Origin: Ephydatia muelleri
Lineage: Eukaryota; Porifera; Demospongiae; Spongillida; Spongillidae
DNA: 64,000 bases
Reading direction: 5' to 3'
NCBI GenBank assembly: GCA_013339895.1
Contig: JABACO010000014.1
Span: forward strand, 3,841,163-3,905,162
The first letter of the stretch is position 1. Each line of letters opens with the position of its first letter. The notes under the pieces are model-generated. The model had not been told where the DNA came from. It saw nothing but the letters and a program-made list of their open reading frames with translations, and ran no database searches. Made by a program: the position numbers and the translations under genes. Below, piece after piece: positions 22,712 to 36,423 of this stretch.

Positions 22712-23013
22712 GAAATGTACGCGGTGGATACCTTGGTTCAGTTTCGACATGGAGTCTCCGCCTAAAACGTGACTGTCTTTAAAAGTATGAAGTGGTCACT
22801 CGTTCTATCGTATGTGGGATGCAGAAGATAGATCAATAGATTACAGTACCTTTGAAGCGGTTGGCCTGCTTCTTTGCTCTGCACTACGGGTACCACGGTG
22901 GATAAGAACTGCCGTCGGTGCCAGTAAGGATATCTGGGGTGAACACGAGCAAGTCTTCCAGTTGTCACCACCAAAAACTGAACAATTTTCCAAGAGGGCA
23001 TTACGTGCAACAT
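22712..23013. repeat. Dispersed repeat, copy 1 (partner at 59.34 kb)
   Basis: Begins GAAATGTACGCGGTGGATAC. It shares about 300 bp with 59,342-59,684 in the same orientation. Both copies keep an open plus frame containing STFEAVG.LL.SALRVPR and TAVGA.KDIWGE, with amino-acid differences (L/P, C/R, W/R, S/N). The copies differ by short indels, including a 9-bp insertion after GGTGAACA in the second copy. Whether the frame is coding is uncertain. Confidence 0.55.
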
Positions 23014-23029
23014 TCTATTACGATTTGAA

Positions 23030-23518
23030 TTAATGCTGCACAGGAAATCATAAAACGATTAATTCTGAATTGGACTAATGGTATGCAATACCATCGTAGA
23101 GCACAGTCCCCAGACGCTCTAAGAGACTCTTCTTGCTTAGAGATGAGGAATTTGGTAGCCACATCCGCAGGGCTTCCAAGCCATATGAACGAATTAAGTT
23201 CAAGCTTTATCATCTCTTAACCTTACCACAGTTTTGCAAACAGCCATTGCACTGGCACCGTCATAACATTGACCATGACAATTAAGAAAGCCTGCAAAAA
23301 ATATATTTATTTATTTTTATATTAGTAATGCTCAAAACTGTTGCAGTTTCCATGCATACTGTGAAGTCCAACAAACTCTTCGTGAGGGTTAAGTTCTTGA
23401 ACCAGTTGAGGAGAATGTACCCCTGTTGCTGGCATTGTGTTTTGAACAGCCGTAGCACAATAAAAGCAGAGGTCGCTAATCTCTATGGATGTAGTGCAAC
23501 CATGGGTTGACAATACCA
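23030..23518 (-). pseudogene. hAT-like (DUF4371-type) transposase relic, copy 1
   Basis: On the minus strand one block (about 23,518-23,328) reads CTTSIEISDLCFYC, then AVQNTMPATGVHSP, and ends NCNSFEHY. After an AT-rich gap and a TTTTTGCAG acceptor-like site, the next block (from 23,292) reads NCHGQCYDGASAMAV. The RGQCYDGAS-type motif is a hallmark of the ZMYM1/DUF4371 branch of hAT transposases. The block ends in a stop after RLRDDKA. The same sequence occurs inverted at 34.04-34.57 kb. It is clearly non-functional. Confidence 0.55.
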
Positions 23519-23540
23519 TGTTGCAGAAACGCGTCGTTGT

Positions 23541-23569
23541 CAGCCCCGGATCCAGCATAGCCTTGGCCG

Positions 23570-23605
<36 letters not shown>

Positions 23606-24039
23606 ATCGCATATGAAATGCCGCCCCCCTAGCAGCAATTGCTGCCCCCCCACCCACCCCCTTCCCGACTAACGCGCACGCGACGGACAAAGATTAACAG
23701 ATTACGTGTTGCGTCATACTTAAAAGTCCCGATTACTCAGTTGTACGGACAAATGTCAACGAAGCGGTGGAGCACGACAGGGCAGGAGCGGGGTGGACTC
23801 TTTTGTCCTGATGTTCGTTGTGTTTTAGTAGAGAATGCGTGCATGTGAGTGACGAATTGGTTCATTTAATTAATTAACTTGCCGACTGCACCTCCCGCCC
23901 CCCCCCCTCCCAGTTTTGGTATATAGCCGTAAGCGGACTGCTCTCTGGTAAAACCGCACCCCACCCCTCCCCCCCCCACCCCACCCCCCCCCCCCCCCCC
24001 CCCCCCCCCACCCATAACAAATTCTTGGATCCGGGGCTG
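23541..24039. mobile_element. hAT-like non-autonomous element with 8-bp TSD GTCGTTGT
   Basis: The left end CAGCCCCGGATCCAG and the right end CTTGGATCCGGGGCTG are inverted. GTCGTTGT precedes (23,533-23,540) and follows (24,040-24,047), a perfect 8-bp duplication typical of hAT transposition. The 499-bp body is dominated by C runs: 36 C at 23,570-23,605 and further runs at 23,899-24,010. It was inserted beside the DUF4371-type relic. No coding capacity; long frames here are glycine or proline artefacts. Confidence 0.85.
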
Positions 24040-24228
24040 GTCGTTGTGACCCAAAAGTACGCTTAAGAAAATCAAGTTTTGGCTGATTTGTTGTCAGTGG
24101 TATAGGATGGTATAGGATACGTTGAGTAGGTGTATAAGGCCGCAGGAGCACATTGATTAATGTTTCTGGTTCGCCACAATCGCCACTTACACAGGTAATC
24201 GATAGATGTGGTATGCTGTTCAACTGCA

Positions 24229-24608
24229 TTCATCGCGCTGTGTGGTTCTGGGATCGTAACACATTCATCGCGCTGTGTGGTTCTGGGGTCGCAACACTGT
24301 ATGGTTCTGGGATCGTAACACATTCAGCGCTGTGTGGTTCTGGGATTGTAACACTTCATCGCTGTGTGGTTCTGGGGTCGCAACACTGTATGGTTCTGGG
24401 ATCGTAACACATTCAGCGCTGTGTGGTTCTGGGATTGTAACACTTCATCGCTGTGTGGTTCTGGGGTCGCAACACTGTATGGTTCTGGGATCGTAACACA
24501 TTCAGCGCTGTGTGGTTTTGGGGTCGCAACACTTCATCGCTGTGTGGTTCTGGGCTGTATGGTTCTGGGATCGTAACACATTCATCGCTGTGTGGTTCTG
24601 GGGTCGCA
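24229..24608. repeat. 89-bp tandem repeat of GTGGTTCTGGG words
   Basis: About four units built from GCTGTGTGGTTCTGGGATCG and related phrases. Three consecutive starts at 24,275, 24,364 and 24,453 are 89 bp apart. Each unit contains smaller about 30-bp subrepeats. Frames run open through it because the units lack stops. Confidence 0.85.
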
Positions 24609-25308
24609 CCCCCCACGGCAGTAATCACACGGCACGCGTAAGGCTATTTGCTACGCACTCGCATAATCCTCTATCGTGCCTCGCCCACTCGGCTACGATT
24701 GCAATGACTTGGGGTTGTTATTTCTTTACAGTGCATGTATGTGTGTGTTGTGCCAGAGATAATATATTATCTCTGGTTGTGCTCAAGAATTGTACTGACC
24801 AATCTTCACATGTGTGACGTCATGTTTATGTACTCTGTGTGAGCTGAACATTGTGTGGGCAAATAGAGACCAAAGTCTCAGCAGTAGCTGAGTGGGAGTG
24901 GCATACAGAATGATGAGAAGTTGACCAAGTATTATGCCAAATAGGAAAGCGTTACTTCTACACTAACTAAACTAAGATAATGCGAGTGTGTAGGAACTTA
25001 CACATGTTGCAGGACTGTGGGCCGGCCCCCCCCCCCCTCCCCGCCCACCTCTTTTTTTCGCCAACAATCTAGTCAAGGAATGATAGCCGAAAACGACATT
25101 TTTGGAGACAAAATCATATGCTTCTTTATTAAATTAATTCTGCATATCTAGATTCTATATGCTATTTTTGCTTGATATTGACTCAGTGCATGCGAGACAA
25201 TAAGAATACAGGTATAAGGATGTGTGAACCAGCATCAGGGTGTGTTCATATACCTGTGTGAGCCGAACATTCATTGAGCAAAAAGAAACTGGTTACTTAG
25301 TTGGGAAG
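24609..25308. other. Non-coding; C-rich run at 25,025
   Basis: There is a C run at about 25,025-25,040 and GTGAGC.GAACATT phrases near 24,839 and 25,258 that resemble text at 28.7 kb, suggesting a diffuse dispersed repeat. No gene seen. Confidence 0.4.
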
Positions 25309-25438
25309 GTATGTATGTATGTATGTATGTATGTATGTATGTATGTATGTATGTATGTATGTATGTATGTATGTATGTATGTATGTATGTATGTATGTAT
25401 GTATGTATGTATGTATGTATGTATGTATGTATGTATGT
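25309..25438. repeat. (GTAT)n microsatellite
   Basis: About 32 near-perfect GTAT units. Confidence 0.97.
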
Positions 25439-25967
25439 ACATCCGCGTGGCGCGTAGATGGTCGGCTCATGGCATTGGATTTTCTCCCTTGCCCCCGTTC
25501 CTTTTACTACGCTGCCACGTGTAAAGTGGTTTGTTCGCTGGCCCCGTCATGCCGCTACCATCTGAGATCTATTCGGCTCTTCTCGAGAAGACAGTTCCTG
25601 AGTGGTGCGCTCTATCTGGAGCTACACGTTTTGTTTTTTTTTTCCATCTCGTCTACCAAACCACTGACCGGCAACATTGCTACGTCTCATAAAACGAGAA
25701 AGTTTGTGTCCTAGTGTGTGTGAAGGCTGTTTGGAGTTGAAATAGAAGATTGAACGATTGTTGGTTTGAAAATATGAACGGACGCGCTCACCGTGGCTCC
25801 ACTGAGCAAATAAAGCCCAAGTTTCGAACGGCGTAGTATATGGTGTTGTGTTGGTGTCTTGCGTGGACGTTACAACTATTTCTGTGTCCCCCACTGTTTC
25901 TTCTCCCCAAACGTGACTGTATTGTATGCGTGTATGACATGTATGCGTACAGTTGCGATGGAATATT
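25439..25967. other. Non-coding spacer between microsatellites
   Basis: No motif or repeat was recognised in about 530 bp. Confidence 0.4.
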
Positions 25968-26031
25968 ATTATTATTATGTATGTATGTATGTATGTATGT
26001 ATGTATGTATGTATGTATGTATGTATGTATG

Positions 26032-26062
<31 letters not shown>

Positions 26063-26650
26063 TGTAATGTATGTATGTATGTATGTATGTATGTATGTAT
26101 GTATGTATGTATGTATGTATGTATGCATGCATGCATGCATGCATGCATACATGCATGCATGCATGTATGCATGCATGCATGCATGTATGTATGCATGTAT
26201 GTATGTATGCATGTATGTATGTATGCATGCATGTATGTATGCATGTATGTATGTATGCATGTATGTATGTATGCATGTATGTATGTATGCATGTATGTAT
26301 GTATGCATGTATGTATGTATGCATGTATGTATGTATGCATGTATGGATGTATGCGTGTATGCGTGTATGCATGTATGCATGTATGCGTGTATGCGTGTAT
26401 GCGTGTATGCAGGTATGCGTGTATGCGTGTATGCGTGTATGCGTGTATGCGTGTATGCAGGTATGCGTGTATGCAGGTATGCGTGTATGCAGGTATGCGT
26501 GTATGCATGTATGCGTGTATGCATGTATGCGTGTATGCATGTATGCGTGTATGCATGTATGCGTGTATGCATGTATGCGTGTATGCATGTATGCGTGTAT
26601 GCATGTATGCGTGTATGCATGTATGCGTGTATGCATGTGTGTGTGTATGT
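25968..26650. repeat. Compound ATGT/ATGC/GCGTGTAT microsatellite
   Basis: (GTAT)n from 25,977 gives way to GCAT-containing units at about 26,122, then to 8-bp (GCATGTAT) and (GCGTGTAT) units to 26,640. Open frames of over 350 codons here are repeat artefacts on both strands. Confidence 0.97.
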
Positions 26651-27055
26651 GGTAGCCGCATGTCCCCTATGATGTACATACATCGTGTTTGTCCCCATTG
26701 GATTGGTCCTCTATACATACACTTGCAATCTATGTGCAGTCAAAGGAGGATCTACAGAAAAACCAGTCACGTGGGAACTCCACATGCATGAAGAGAATAC
26801 AGTTACATTTACACAATGTGTGCACGTGCATAAGAGTGTGAGAGTTACTGTGAGGTCATGTTCACATATTCTGCTGTGAGAAATAACCAAACTCTTTGCA
26901 AACTTGTGGTACAAAACTTAGTGGACATAGCATAAAGAACACAGAGATGACTTTTAGCAAGGTTATGCCAGATGGAAGAATGATGTGAGTACATAGGAGC
27001 TTAAAAACCTTCACACGTCATGTTTCATAGTGTTATTCTTTGCCTAGTGTATAAC
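26651..27055. other. Non-coding spacer
   Basis: Nothing recognised apart from short frames. Confidence 0.4.
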
Positions 27056-29090
<2,035 letters not shown>

Positions 29091-30829
29091 AGAATGGAAC
29101 TAGGATTTCTTGGGCAAATCGAGCAGGAAATGTGCATTAACTTTGCACACGTGTATCTCCGCAACGGATAGAGTGACAATTAACGAACAGAATAAATCAA
29201 TAGCTATAGGACCCCTCTACCTACAAACCGAATTTGAAGCGATTTGATTACTCCTGCAGAAAGTTATGACGGGTTCATACCCTGTGGGGTATCGGACGTT
29301 GCAATACGGGTACGGAGCAAGTGCAAGACCCCCAAAAAATATTTTATGGTAGAGAAATGGTGTAGTATGAAGTGTAGAAAAGAGGAAGTTGATAGCTTAA
29401 ACCGTTACGGAGTTTTAGCGATTCAAACGTGAAGCATTTTTATAACTTTTTATATATACAGGGGCGGCTCGGAACAGTGGACTTTCTCACCTCGGAACAG
29501 TGGACTTTTGACATCATTCATTGTTATTTTAGGCTCCCTGATCCAATTGCAAAAGTAAACGGTTGCTGATGGGAAAAGATTAAGATAGCGACTGGATTGC
29601 ATAACTGTTTGTGTACTTAGCAAACCCACATTCACCGCTCAATAAGTATTTCATTTCCTTCTCCGCCGTCCTGCCTTTAATTACATATGCATGTCGTGTA
29701 CGTAAATACCCTGCACGCTCAGTTCCTAGAGCTTCAACTTGCTTTGTTTGCTGCAGCATTACATGTCATAAAATGGGATATCAGAAACTGCTTTATTATT
29801 AGACTCGCGAAAATGTATTCTCCAGCGTGTATTTGGAATCATTGTGCTAAAGATGTCTGGTGGCCCTCATAAACGTGTGTTTGTTTCCAAACATTTTGAA
29901 AACATTTTCGCGAGTCTGATTTCTAATGAATGAGCCTCACTTTGGAATCATATGTGTGAAACTATGAGGTAAGTGAACATTTATTTGGCACTGTAAGTAC
30001 ACGTGCTAGCTTGCGCTTCAATCGTCAATATGACCTCTGCCAGAGCTCCAGCCAAACGCACAACTGTGGTTACAGTTAGTTCAGGTGAAAATTTCAACAT
30101 GCAAAGCAACGTGTTCGTGGCTTTAATTTGCATACACGCGGTGAGATGAGACACTATATGTCGTACTTTTCAATGCCATGCATGCATGCGTACAATATGC
30201 TGTTCTGCACGTGGCTAAATGTTGGTGCACACATGTAGAGCTATGCACGAGTGTGTATGGTTCCTACACATACAAAAAAAAGCAGCATTACATGTAGCTT
30301 AATCCCAGTGGCAGCAGCCTAACCTGATCGTACTCCACAGACATTTGTCGCAACGTCCATCTGCCAATAAAAGAGCAGAGACCTTAACGCAATTGATCTG
30401 TGTTCTCTGTACGCATGGTTGGCAAAACGGTCTAATAATAAAGCAGTTTCTGATATCCCATTTTATGACATGTAATGCTGCAGCAAACAAAGCAATTTGA
30501 AGCTCTTATTCTGACTAGGAACTGAGCGTGCAGGGTATTTACGTACACGACATGCATATGTAATTAAAGGCAGGACGGCGGAGAAGGAAATGAAATACTT
30601 ATTGAGCGGTGAATGTGGGTTTGCTAAGTACACAAACAGTTATGCAATCCAGTCGCTATCTTAATCTTTTCCCTTCAGCAACGTCTAACCGCGTTTACTT
30701 TTGCAATTGGATCAGGGAGCCTAAAATAACAATGAATGATGTCAAAAGTCCACTGTTCCGAGGTGAGAAAGTCCACTGTTCCGAGCCGCCCCTGTATAGC
30801 CACTTTTCATTTTCTCGGAAACTGACCCA
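29091..30829. mobile_element. Partial relative of the 19.5-kb foldback element, split by a nested element
   Basis: Bases about 29,091-29,458 match the right half of the 19.5-20.3 kb element (TCTCCGCAACGGATAG... GATTCAAACGTGAAGCATTT). The terminal segment GCCACTTTTCATTTTCTCGG ...GACCCAT resumes at 30,797 and ends near 30,829. The left arm is missing. Confidence 0.7.
29459..30794. mobile_element. Nested long-TIR element (1.34 kb)
   Basis: The ends CAGGGGCGGCTCGGAACAGT and ACTGTTCCGAGCCGCCCCTG are perfect inverses. Similarity between arms continues inward about 345 bp (29,459-29,803 against about 30,431-30,794). Flanks are TATA on both sides, consistent with a TA or TATA duplication in the host foldback element. 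The loop (about 29,804-30,430) includes a smaller inverted pair, GACTCGCGAAAATG and CATTTTCGCGAGTC, at about 29,802 and 29,921. No transposase is encoded. Confidence 0.85.
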
Positions 30830-31054
30830 TTTGTATTTAAAATGATGCCATGCATGTATGAGAGGTCGGACTCTAGTTATAATGCTATAATGCTCAGGCT
30901 GGCACTGATGTGAAGACGGACTGCATTTGACTTTTTTTATCGTTGGTTTTGATGCAGTGCAGGCAATTTAAGCAATGTGCAGTTACTAAAAATCACTTCA
31001 ATTTCTATATCAAGCAGCACCGTGTGATGAAAAAAGTATGCAAGTTGATGGAGA

Positions 31055-33650
31055 ATGTCAAACCACAGTGATATGGAAAGTGAAGAAAGCCCTGTTTGTA
31101 TGCAAGTTGTTGCTGGTGGAGAAAGTTTAAACAGCAATGACACAGACAGTGAAGAAGAAAGTACTGATAGTGAAGATGTACACAATGGGAATAAAGACAA
31201 AGATATGGGTGAGCATGCAAATGTAGAACTGAGCTGTGGTGAACAGAAGACTGCTGTAAAACCAGTAGTGTGTACTACATCGCCCATTCTAAAATGGCTT
31301 TGCTCGGTTCTGATATGGTAAATTTTCAAATGACAAATAAAGCAATTTCAGCAATTTGTGGGCTTATAAAAATTGTGTTTTAAGACTAACAGAATATCCA
31401 TTGAATGAGGCATTTCCCAACTCCACATACGCATTGTTTAAATTAACCTCATCAGCTCAGATTCAAGGTACAAAGTATGTTTTTTGCCCAGATGATATGC
31501 TTGCAATCAACTATATACATTAGCTGAGGCACAAGCTTGTAAAACATGCACTAGTAAGAAATTTGGCAAAATGTGTTGTTGTGAATTAGGATACACAAAA
31601 AAATGGCTTTTAGTAAGACAAAATGAATTCCTCACAAATCGTATCACTTTGTTGCTTCATCAGTGTGGCTAACGCATATGTATAATAATGCTAGTTTCTG
31701 TAAGCTTTTACAGCAGGCCTCAGAAAAACCATCAGCAAATGTTCTTGAAGATATTAAAGATGGGGAAGTTTGGAAGGATTTTGTGATGAACCCTCTTCAT
31801 CCTTCAGTCCCTTTTCTGAGAGGCAGCAATAATATTGGTCTTTTACTAAATGTCGACTGGTTTAAGCCATTTAAGCGATCTGAATATAAGGTATCAGCAA
31901 TAAAGATGACTGTTTTGAATTTGCCAAGGGAAGTCAAGTTTAGGAAAGAATGGACAATGGTTTTAGGTGTTATTCCAGGACCCACAGAACTAAAAGGAAA
32001 CATCAATACATTTCTAAAGCCAATTGTTGATGACTTTTTACTTCTGTGGAATGGTATGCCAATTGGACCAAATGGCAATATTGTAAAAGCTGCATTACTA
32101 GGAGTATCAGCAGATATGCCAGCTCTAAGAAAAGTGTCACAGTTTTTGGGACATAAGGCTGACCTTGGATGTTCTCGGTGTACATTTAAAGCTGAAAGAG
32201 AACATGACACAACTGGTGCAAGTGGTAAAATGAGTTATTTAACACTAAAGATGGCTCCAATCAGAATGAAAGATGATGTACTAGTACAAGCTGAACAATA
32301 TCAAAAGGCATCTTCAAAGGTACAGGCTAAAAGTATTCAAAAGAAGAATGGTTTCAGATATAGTGAGTTGCTCAGGTTACCATATTTTGATATAGTTCGC
32401 ATGATGATCACAGATCCTATGCACACCATACTATTGGGAATGGTTCACAATAAAATAAAGCTGATCATATCAACTTTAACAGTAAATCAGTTATAGTCGC
32501 ATTAAGGCTGTTAAAATACCATATGACCTTGGAAGACTTCCTACAAATTTAAAGGGTGACAGCCTTGCTGGACTAACTGCACAGCAATGGAAGAACTTCG
32601 CATGTATATATGCAAGACCTTGCTTAGTCGGTTTGCTGGAAGGAAGGGCTTACAAAAGTCTGTGAAATTGTTGAACTTATAGTAAAGCCTGTCATAACCA
32701 GAGATGAAATAGCTACTTTGTACAGGTTGCTTAATGAGCACCATAAACAATTTGCCAAAGTTTATGGTAAATGGGAAGTGACAATTAATTATCAAATGGC
32801 ATTGCATATAGCAGACGTTGTCAGTGACTATGGACCACCTCATGTCTATTGGTGCTTTGCCTATGAAAGAATGAATGGCATTTTGACAGGCACTCCAAAC
32901 AGTAATAGAAACATTGAACCACAAATACTCTATAACAATTCACCTATGCTAGTGAGTTCTATGATTTAGCACTACCATCAGGCATTGACGTGTGCATGCC
33001 TAAGGCTTTAAAGAATATAGTACCTGTGGAAAGATTATTGTACCCTGATAGCTACAGGGTATTAGCCTTACTCATTCAACCAGAAGGACAAGATCGTTTT
33101 GCATTTCAATGTGCTATTGATCAGGGTGATATACAGGATTGGCCTATACGTATCCAACACCCTAGCAAATGTAATGTAAGGGTGGATGAGGACTTCTATC
33201 AGCAAATTGTAGAATTTTGTAACAACACATACGATGGTGACGTATATGTCAAGCATCAAATAGATAAGTATGGACTGTGCTCTGTCAATGGACAAACTTT
33301 TTCATCAGATTTTAATTCAACAGACAGAGGTTCCATTGTTAAAGCAATGTTTGTTTTGAAAGATAATGGTAATCTTCATCCCTACTTTGGAATTGTAAAG
33401 TTTTTTTTCAAAATAAATATTATCATGAAAGATATTAACAACAAAAGCTTACTGAAAGGAAATTATCTAGCTTATGTTACATGGATGGCATTCAAAACAC
33501 CTGAGAAGGACTAGGTGTCTGGCCTCTACATGGTGAAGAATTCTTTTTATCAGACAGACAGAATAATAAGCCCCAGGAGATTCATCAATCGCTGTACACT
33601 TGTACCTATGGGGAAAAAAGTACATTCTACTATATTTCTGAACTCCCAAT
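31055..33650 (+). pseudogene. Tnp2-like transposase, element E
   Basis: The acidic N-terminal part (31,055-31,320; SNDTDSEEESTDSEDVHNG) is followed by a degraded stretch to 31,660. The core is then well preserved at 31,663-32,496: NIGLLLNVDWFKPFKRSEYK, MVLGVIPGPTELKGNINTFL, ALLGVSADMPALRKVSQFLG, LGCSRCTFKAE and MMITDPMHTILLGMVHNKIK. Later frames give IPYDLGRLPTNL and LAGLTAQQWKNFAC (32,515-32,640), then INYQMALHIADVVSDYGPPH and AYERMNGILTG (32,790-32,900), and a C-terminal SSDFNSTDRGS...VISPRRF-like module (33,290-33,650). There are several frameshifts and stops (for example TAG after 32,494 and at 33,512). It is closely related to element D (37.3-42.5 kb) and only distantly to element C. The strand and order match the transposon end at 34,031. 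Confidence 0.85.
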
Positions 33651-33769
33651 GTGATCGTGTAGACATCAAGTTTATGTTATGTATGCATGTGAATAATATC
33701 AATTTGTATGCATTGAGTCACATTAAATATACCAAGTACTATCGCTAGTTCATAAATCAATTATAAAAT

Positions 33770-34031
33770 CAATTTCAGATAGAATCATGTGATAATGCAA
33801 CTCAAATACTACACGGCATTTTATAAACGATTCGGTCACCAGAAAGTATCTGTAAAATCATGTAAATGATTTCCACATGCATATTCATAATGAAAAATCT
33901 GTTAACTGATTTCGTATCAGCTATGGAATAATGGCTGGATTCGCGGAACGATAAATCATATTGAAATCCAACATTTCATGTATTAAATCTACTAATAAAT
34001 CAAAATTGATTTTCGGTCTTTTTTCCCTGTG
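33770..34031. mobile_element. Right end of CACTA-like element E
   Basis: Ends TTTTTTCCCTGTG at 34,031, preceded by repeated AAATCA/TGATTT words (33,770-34,020). The flank after 34,031 is the DUF4371-type relic; its uninterrupted counterpart at 23.5 kb continues past this point, which maps the insertion site to the CCAT|GTTG junction there. The left end was not found; the region before 31 kb is occupied by other elements. Confidence 0.75.
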
Positions 34032-34034
34032 ATG

Positions 34035-34570
34035 GTATTGTCACTACCCATGGTTGCACTACATCCATAGAGATTAGCGGCCTCTACTTTTCTTGTGCTA
34101 CGGCTGTTCAAAACACAATGCCAGCAACGGGGTATATTGAGTACATTCTCCTCAACTGGTTCAAGAACTTAACCCGCTCGAAGAGTTTGTTGGACTTACA
34201 GTATGGAAACTGCAACAGTATTGAGCATTACTAATAGAAAAAAAAATTAAATATATTTTTTGCAGGCTTTCTTATCTATACAAAATTGTCATGGTCAATG
34301 TTATGACTGTGCCAGTGCAATGGCTGCAGCTGTTTTGCAAAACTGTCGTAAGGTTAAGAGATGATAAAGCTTGAACTTAATTCGCTCATATGGCTTAGCG
34401 GATGTGGCTACCAATTTCCTCATCTCAAAGCAAGAAGAGTCTCGTAGAGCGTCTGGGGACTGTGCTCTACGATGGTATTACATACCATTAGTCCAATTCA
34501 AATAAATGAATTTATCGTTTTATGATTTCCTGTGCAGCATTAATTCAAATCGTGGAAAGAAGCCATGATG
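34035..34570 (+). pseudogene. hAT-like (DUF4371-type) transposase relic, copy 2
   Basis: Inverted duplicate of 23.03-23.52 kb. The block 34,100-34,233 keeps AVQNTMPATGYIEYILLN, then LLDLQYGNCNSIEHY before TAA. After TTTTTTGCAG at 34,265 the next block reads NCHGQCYDCASAMA-like sequence with a small insertion (TATACAAAA) and a three-triplet expansion. The family is inferred from the GQCYDGAS motif of copy 1. It is cut on its left by element E. Non-functional. Confidence 0.5.
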
Positions 34571-34587
34571 TAATACAGAGTAGCTGA

Positions 34588-34712
34588 ATAGTGTTTATGT
34601 CGGGGTTACAACATATATGGCTATGGATCACGCAGGGTTGCGTCGAGGTCACAACGTATGGCTATAACAAGCCCATTCAGCTCACGTGAGACTTTGCATC
34701 GCGAGCTCTTTT
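34588..34712. repeat. Dispersed repeat module (inverted copy of 5.88-6.0 kb)
   Basis: GTTTATGTCGGGGTTACAAC through GCGAGCTCTTTTTTAT matches the complement of about 5880-6005 at high identity. Confidence 0.75.
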
Positions 34713-34716
34713 TTAT

Positions 34717-35013
34717 ACAAGTAAATAAAAACATTCTCTAACGAGAAAGTTGGTGGGCATAATATAGGATTGACAATGTTGGTGTAAAAAGCACGGAAAC
34801 AAGTGTGACAGAAATGTTACTGGAAAATTGAAATAGGCCCAGTCACATTTAGGCAGCGCACGCCTGAGAAAATGGGCTAAATATAGGCCTATTTCAATTT
34901 TCCAGTAACATTTCTGTCACACTTGTTTCCGTGCTTTTTACACCAACATTGTCAATCCTATATGCCCACCAACCCACCAACTTTCTCGTTAGAGAATGTT
35001 TTTATTTACTTGT
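34717..35013. mobile_element. Palindromic MITE, about 297 bp
   Basis: Starts ACAAGTAAATAAAAACATTC and ends in its inverse at 35,013. The arms are about 130 bp. A diverged relative is at 45,934-46,203 and shares the ends (CAAGTAAcTAAAAACATTCTC) and the AGAAAGTTGGTGG / CCACCAACTTTCTC inner parts. Confidence 0.8.
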
Positions 35014-35199
35014 TTCATAAGTTTTTTTTTCTCCGTGTCAAAGAACTTATAAACGCTTTGTTTTTACAATACGACTTTAATAATGAAAAGTAATAAATTA
35101 ACGAACACATAATTAATTAAAAATGGTACGTATAATTGTTTTTAATATAATTAATTATTTTGCCGCCTCCTCGGCCTCTTCTCCCTCCTCTTCCTCTTC

Positions 35200-35200
<1 letters not shown>

Positions 35201-35237
<37 letters not shown>
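35201..35237. repeat. 37-base C homopolymer
   Basis: Uninterrupted C run directly before the 39-bp minisatellite. Confidence 0.95.
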
Positions 35238-35238
<1 letters not shown>

Positions 35239-35254
35239 CCTTGGGTATGGCCAT

Positions 35255-35715
35255 GCGGGTGGCGGGGGCAGAACTGGTACTGGCGGTGGGAAGGGCGCTG
35301 CTGGTGGTGGTGGGACTAGCTCTGGGGGGGGGCAGCGCTGCTGCTGGCCATGGTGGTGGGGCTAGCGCTGGTGGGGGCAGCGGTGGGGCTAGCGCTGGCG
35401 GGGGCAGCGCTGCTGATGATGGTGGGGCTAGCGTTGGCGGGGGCAGCACTGCTGCTGGTGGTGGGGCTCGCGCTGGCGGGGGCAGCGCTGCTGGTGGTGG
35501 TGGGGCTAGCGTTGGCGGGGGCAGCACTGCTGCTGGTGGTGGGGCTAGCGCTGGCGGGGGCAGCGCTGCTGCTGGTGGTGGGGCTAGCGTTGGCGGGGGC
35601 AGCGCTGCTGCTGGTGGTGGGGCTAGCGTTGGCGGGGGCAGCGCTGCTGCTGGTGGTAGGGCTAGCGCTGGCGGGGCAGCGCTGCTGCTGGTGGTGAGGC
35701 TAGCGCTGGCGGGGG
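35255..35715. repeat. 39-bp G-rich minisatellite
   Basis: About ten copies of a unit close to GGGGCTAGCGTTGGCGGGGG plus CAGCGCTGCTGCTGGTGGT. It is open in several frames because the period is a multiple of three. The plus frame reads GGGASAGGGSAAA and the minus frame ALAPPPPAALPPPA. I regard both as low-complexity translations without evidence of a gene. Confidence 0.88.
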
Positions 35716-36420
35716 CAGAAGTTGTGATGAAGGAGTATGTATGTGCTTCCTCGACCTCCTCTCCTTCAGAGTATCAAAAAATTCTTTCCCGACTTCTTCA
35801 GCCATCTACGTGACAGAGTATTGAAACAACTTGTAAAAAACTTAGTATTTACCTTTGAATTTTTTTCAAGAGAGAAATGTGCTGTTCTACGGGTCGTTGG
35901 TTTATACTGGTGTTTTCTAGCTGTGCTATAATTCTATTGGTCTAATTTCATCCGTCCATTCACTGATTGGTCGCTTTTTCATGCATGCCATCACATACTG
36001 AGGGGAGGGGTGGAGTGTGTGTGTGTGTGTGTGTAGGTGTGCTAAAATTCAATTGGTAGAATTTCATCCAATCACATGACCTGAGGTGCATGCAGGTGCA
36101 GTGCTGCAGCAAGGGGTGGATGCGCATGACTGACTTGTACTATACACATGCACGTGTGTAGTCCTTTCTTTCAACATCAGATAACTAAACTAATGTACAA
36201 TGTAACAGACACAGATGCATGCACAAATAACCTTTTGTACAAACATTGACCTTTACCAGGGAACTGGGAAGCCTTACTGTACATCTGATAATATGCATGC
36301 AAGCGTACAAGAAATGTGTTAATGTGTGCATGACAGGAAGCCATGAGCAACTTGCATTAGCACATAAGAAAGCAGCCCTTAGACTTTAAATGCTACATAC
36401 AGCATGCTATTTATAACATA
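35716..36420. other. Non-coding spacer
   Basis: Two copies of a phrase near GTGCTAAAATTCTATTGGTC and GTGCTAAAATTCAATTGGTA lie at about 35,923 and 36,037, with a short (TG) run at 36,017. No gene recognised. Confidence 0.4.
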
Positions 36421-36423
36421 CCT

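Noticed and set aside
24072-24641. Trp/Gly-rich frames such as VWFWDRNTF
   Set aside because: 89-bp tandem repeat translation in both strands.
25622-26718. Very long open frames (over 350 codons) with HTYIHAYMHT or VCMYVCMYVC patterns on both strands
   Set aside because: Pure translation of GTAT/ATGC microsatellites; same length on both strands and no non-repeat domain.
35117-35813. Gly/Ala-rich or Pro-rich 130-217 codon proteins
   Set aside because: 39-bp minisatellite with a period divisible by three stays open in several frames; no flanking coding sequence or splice support.
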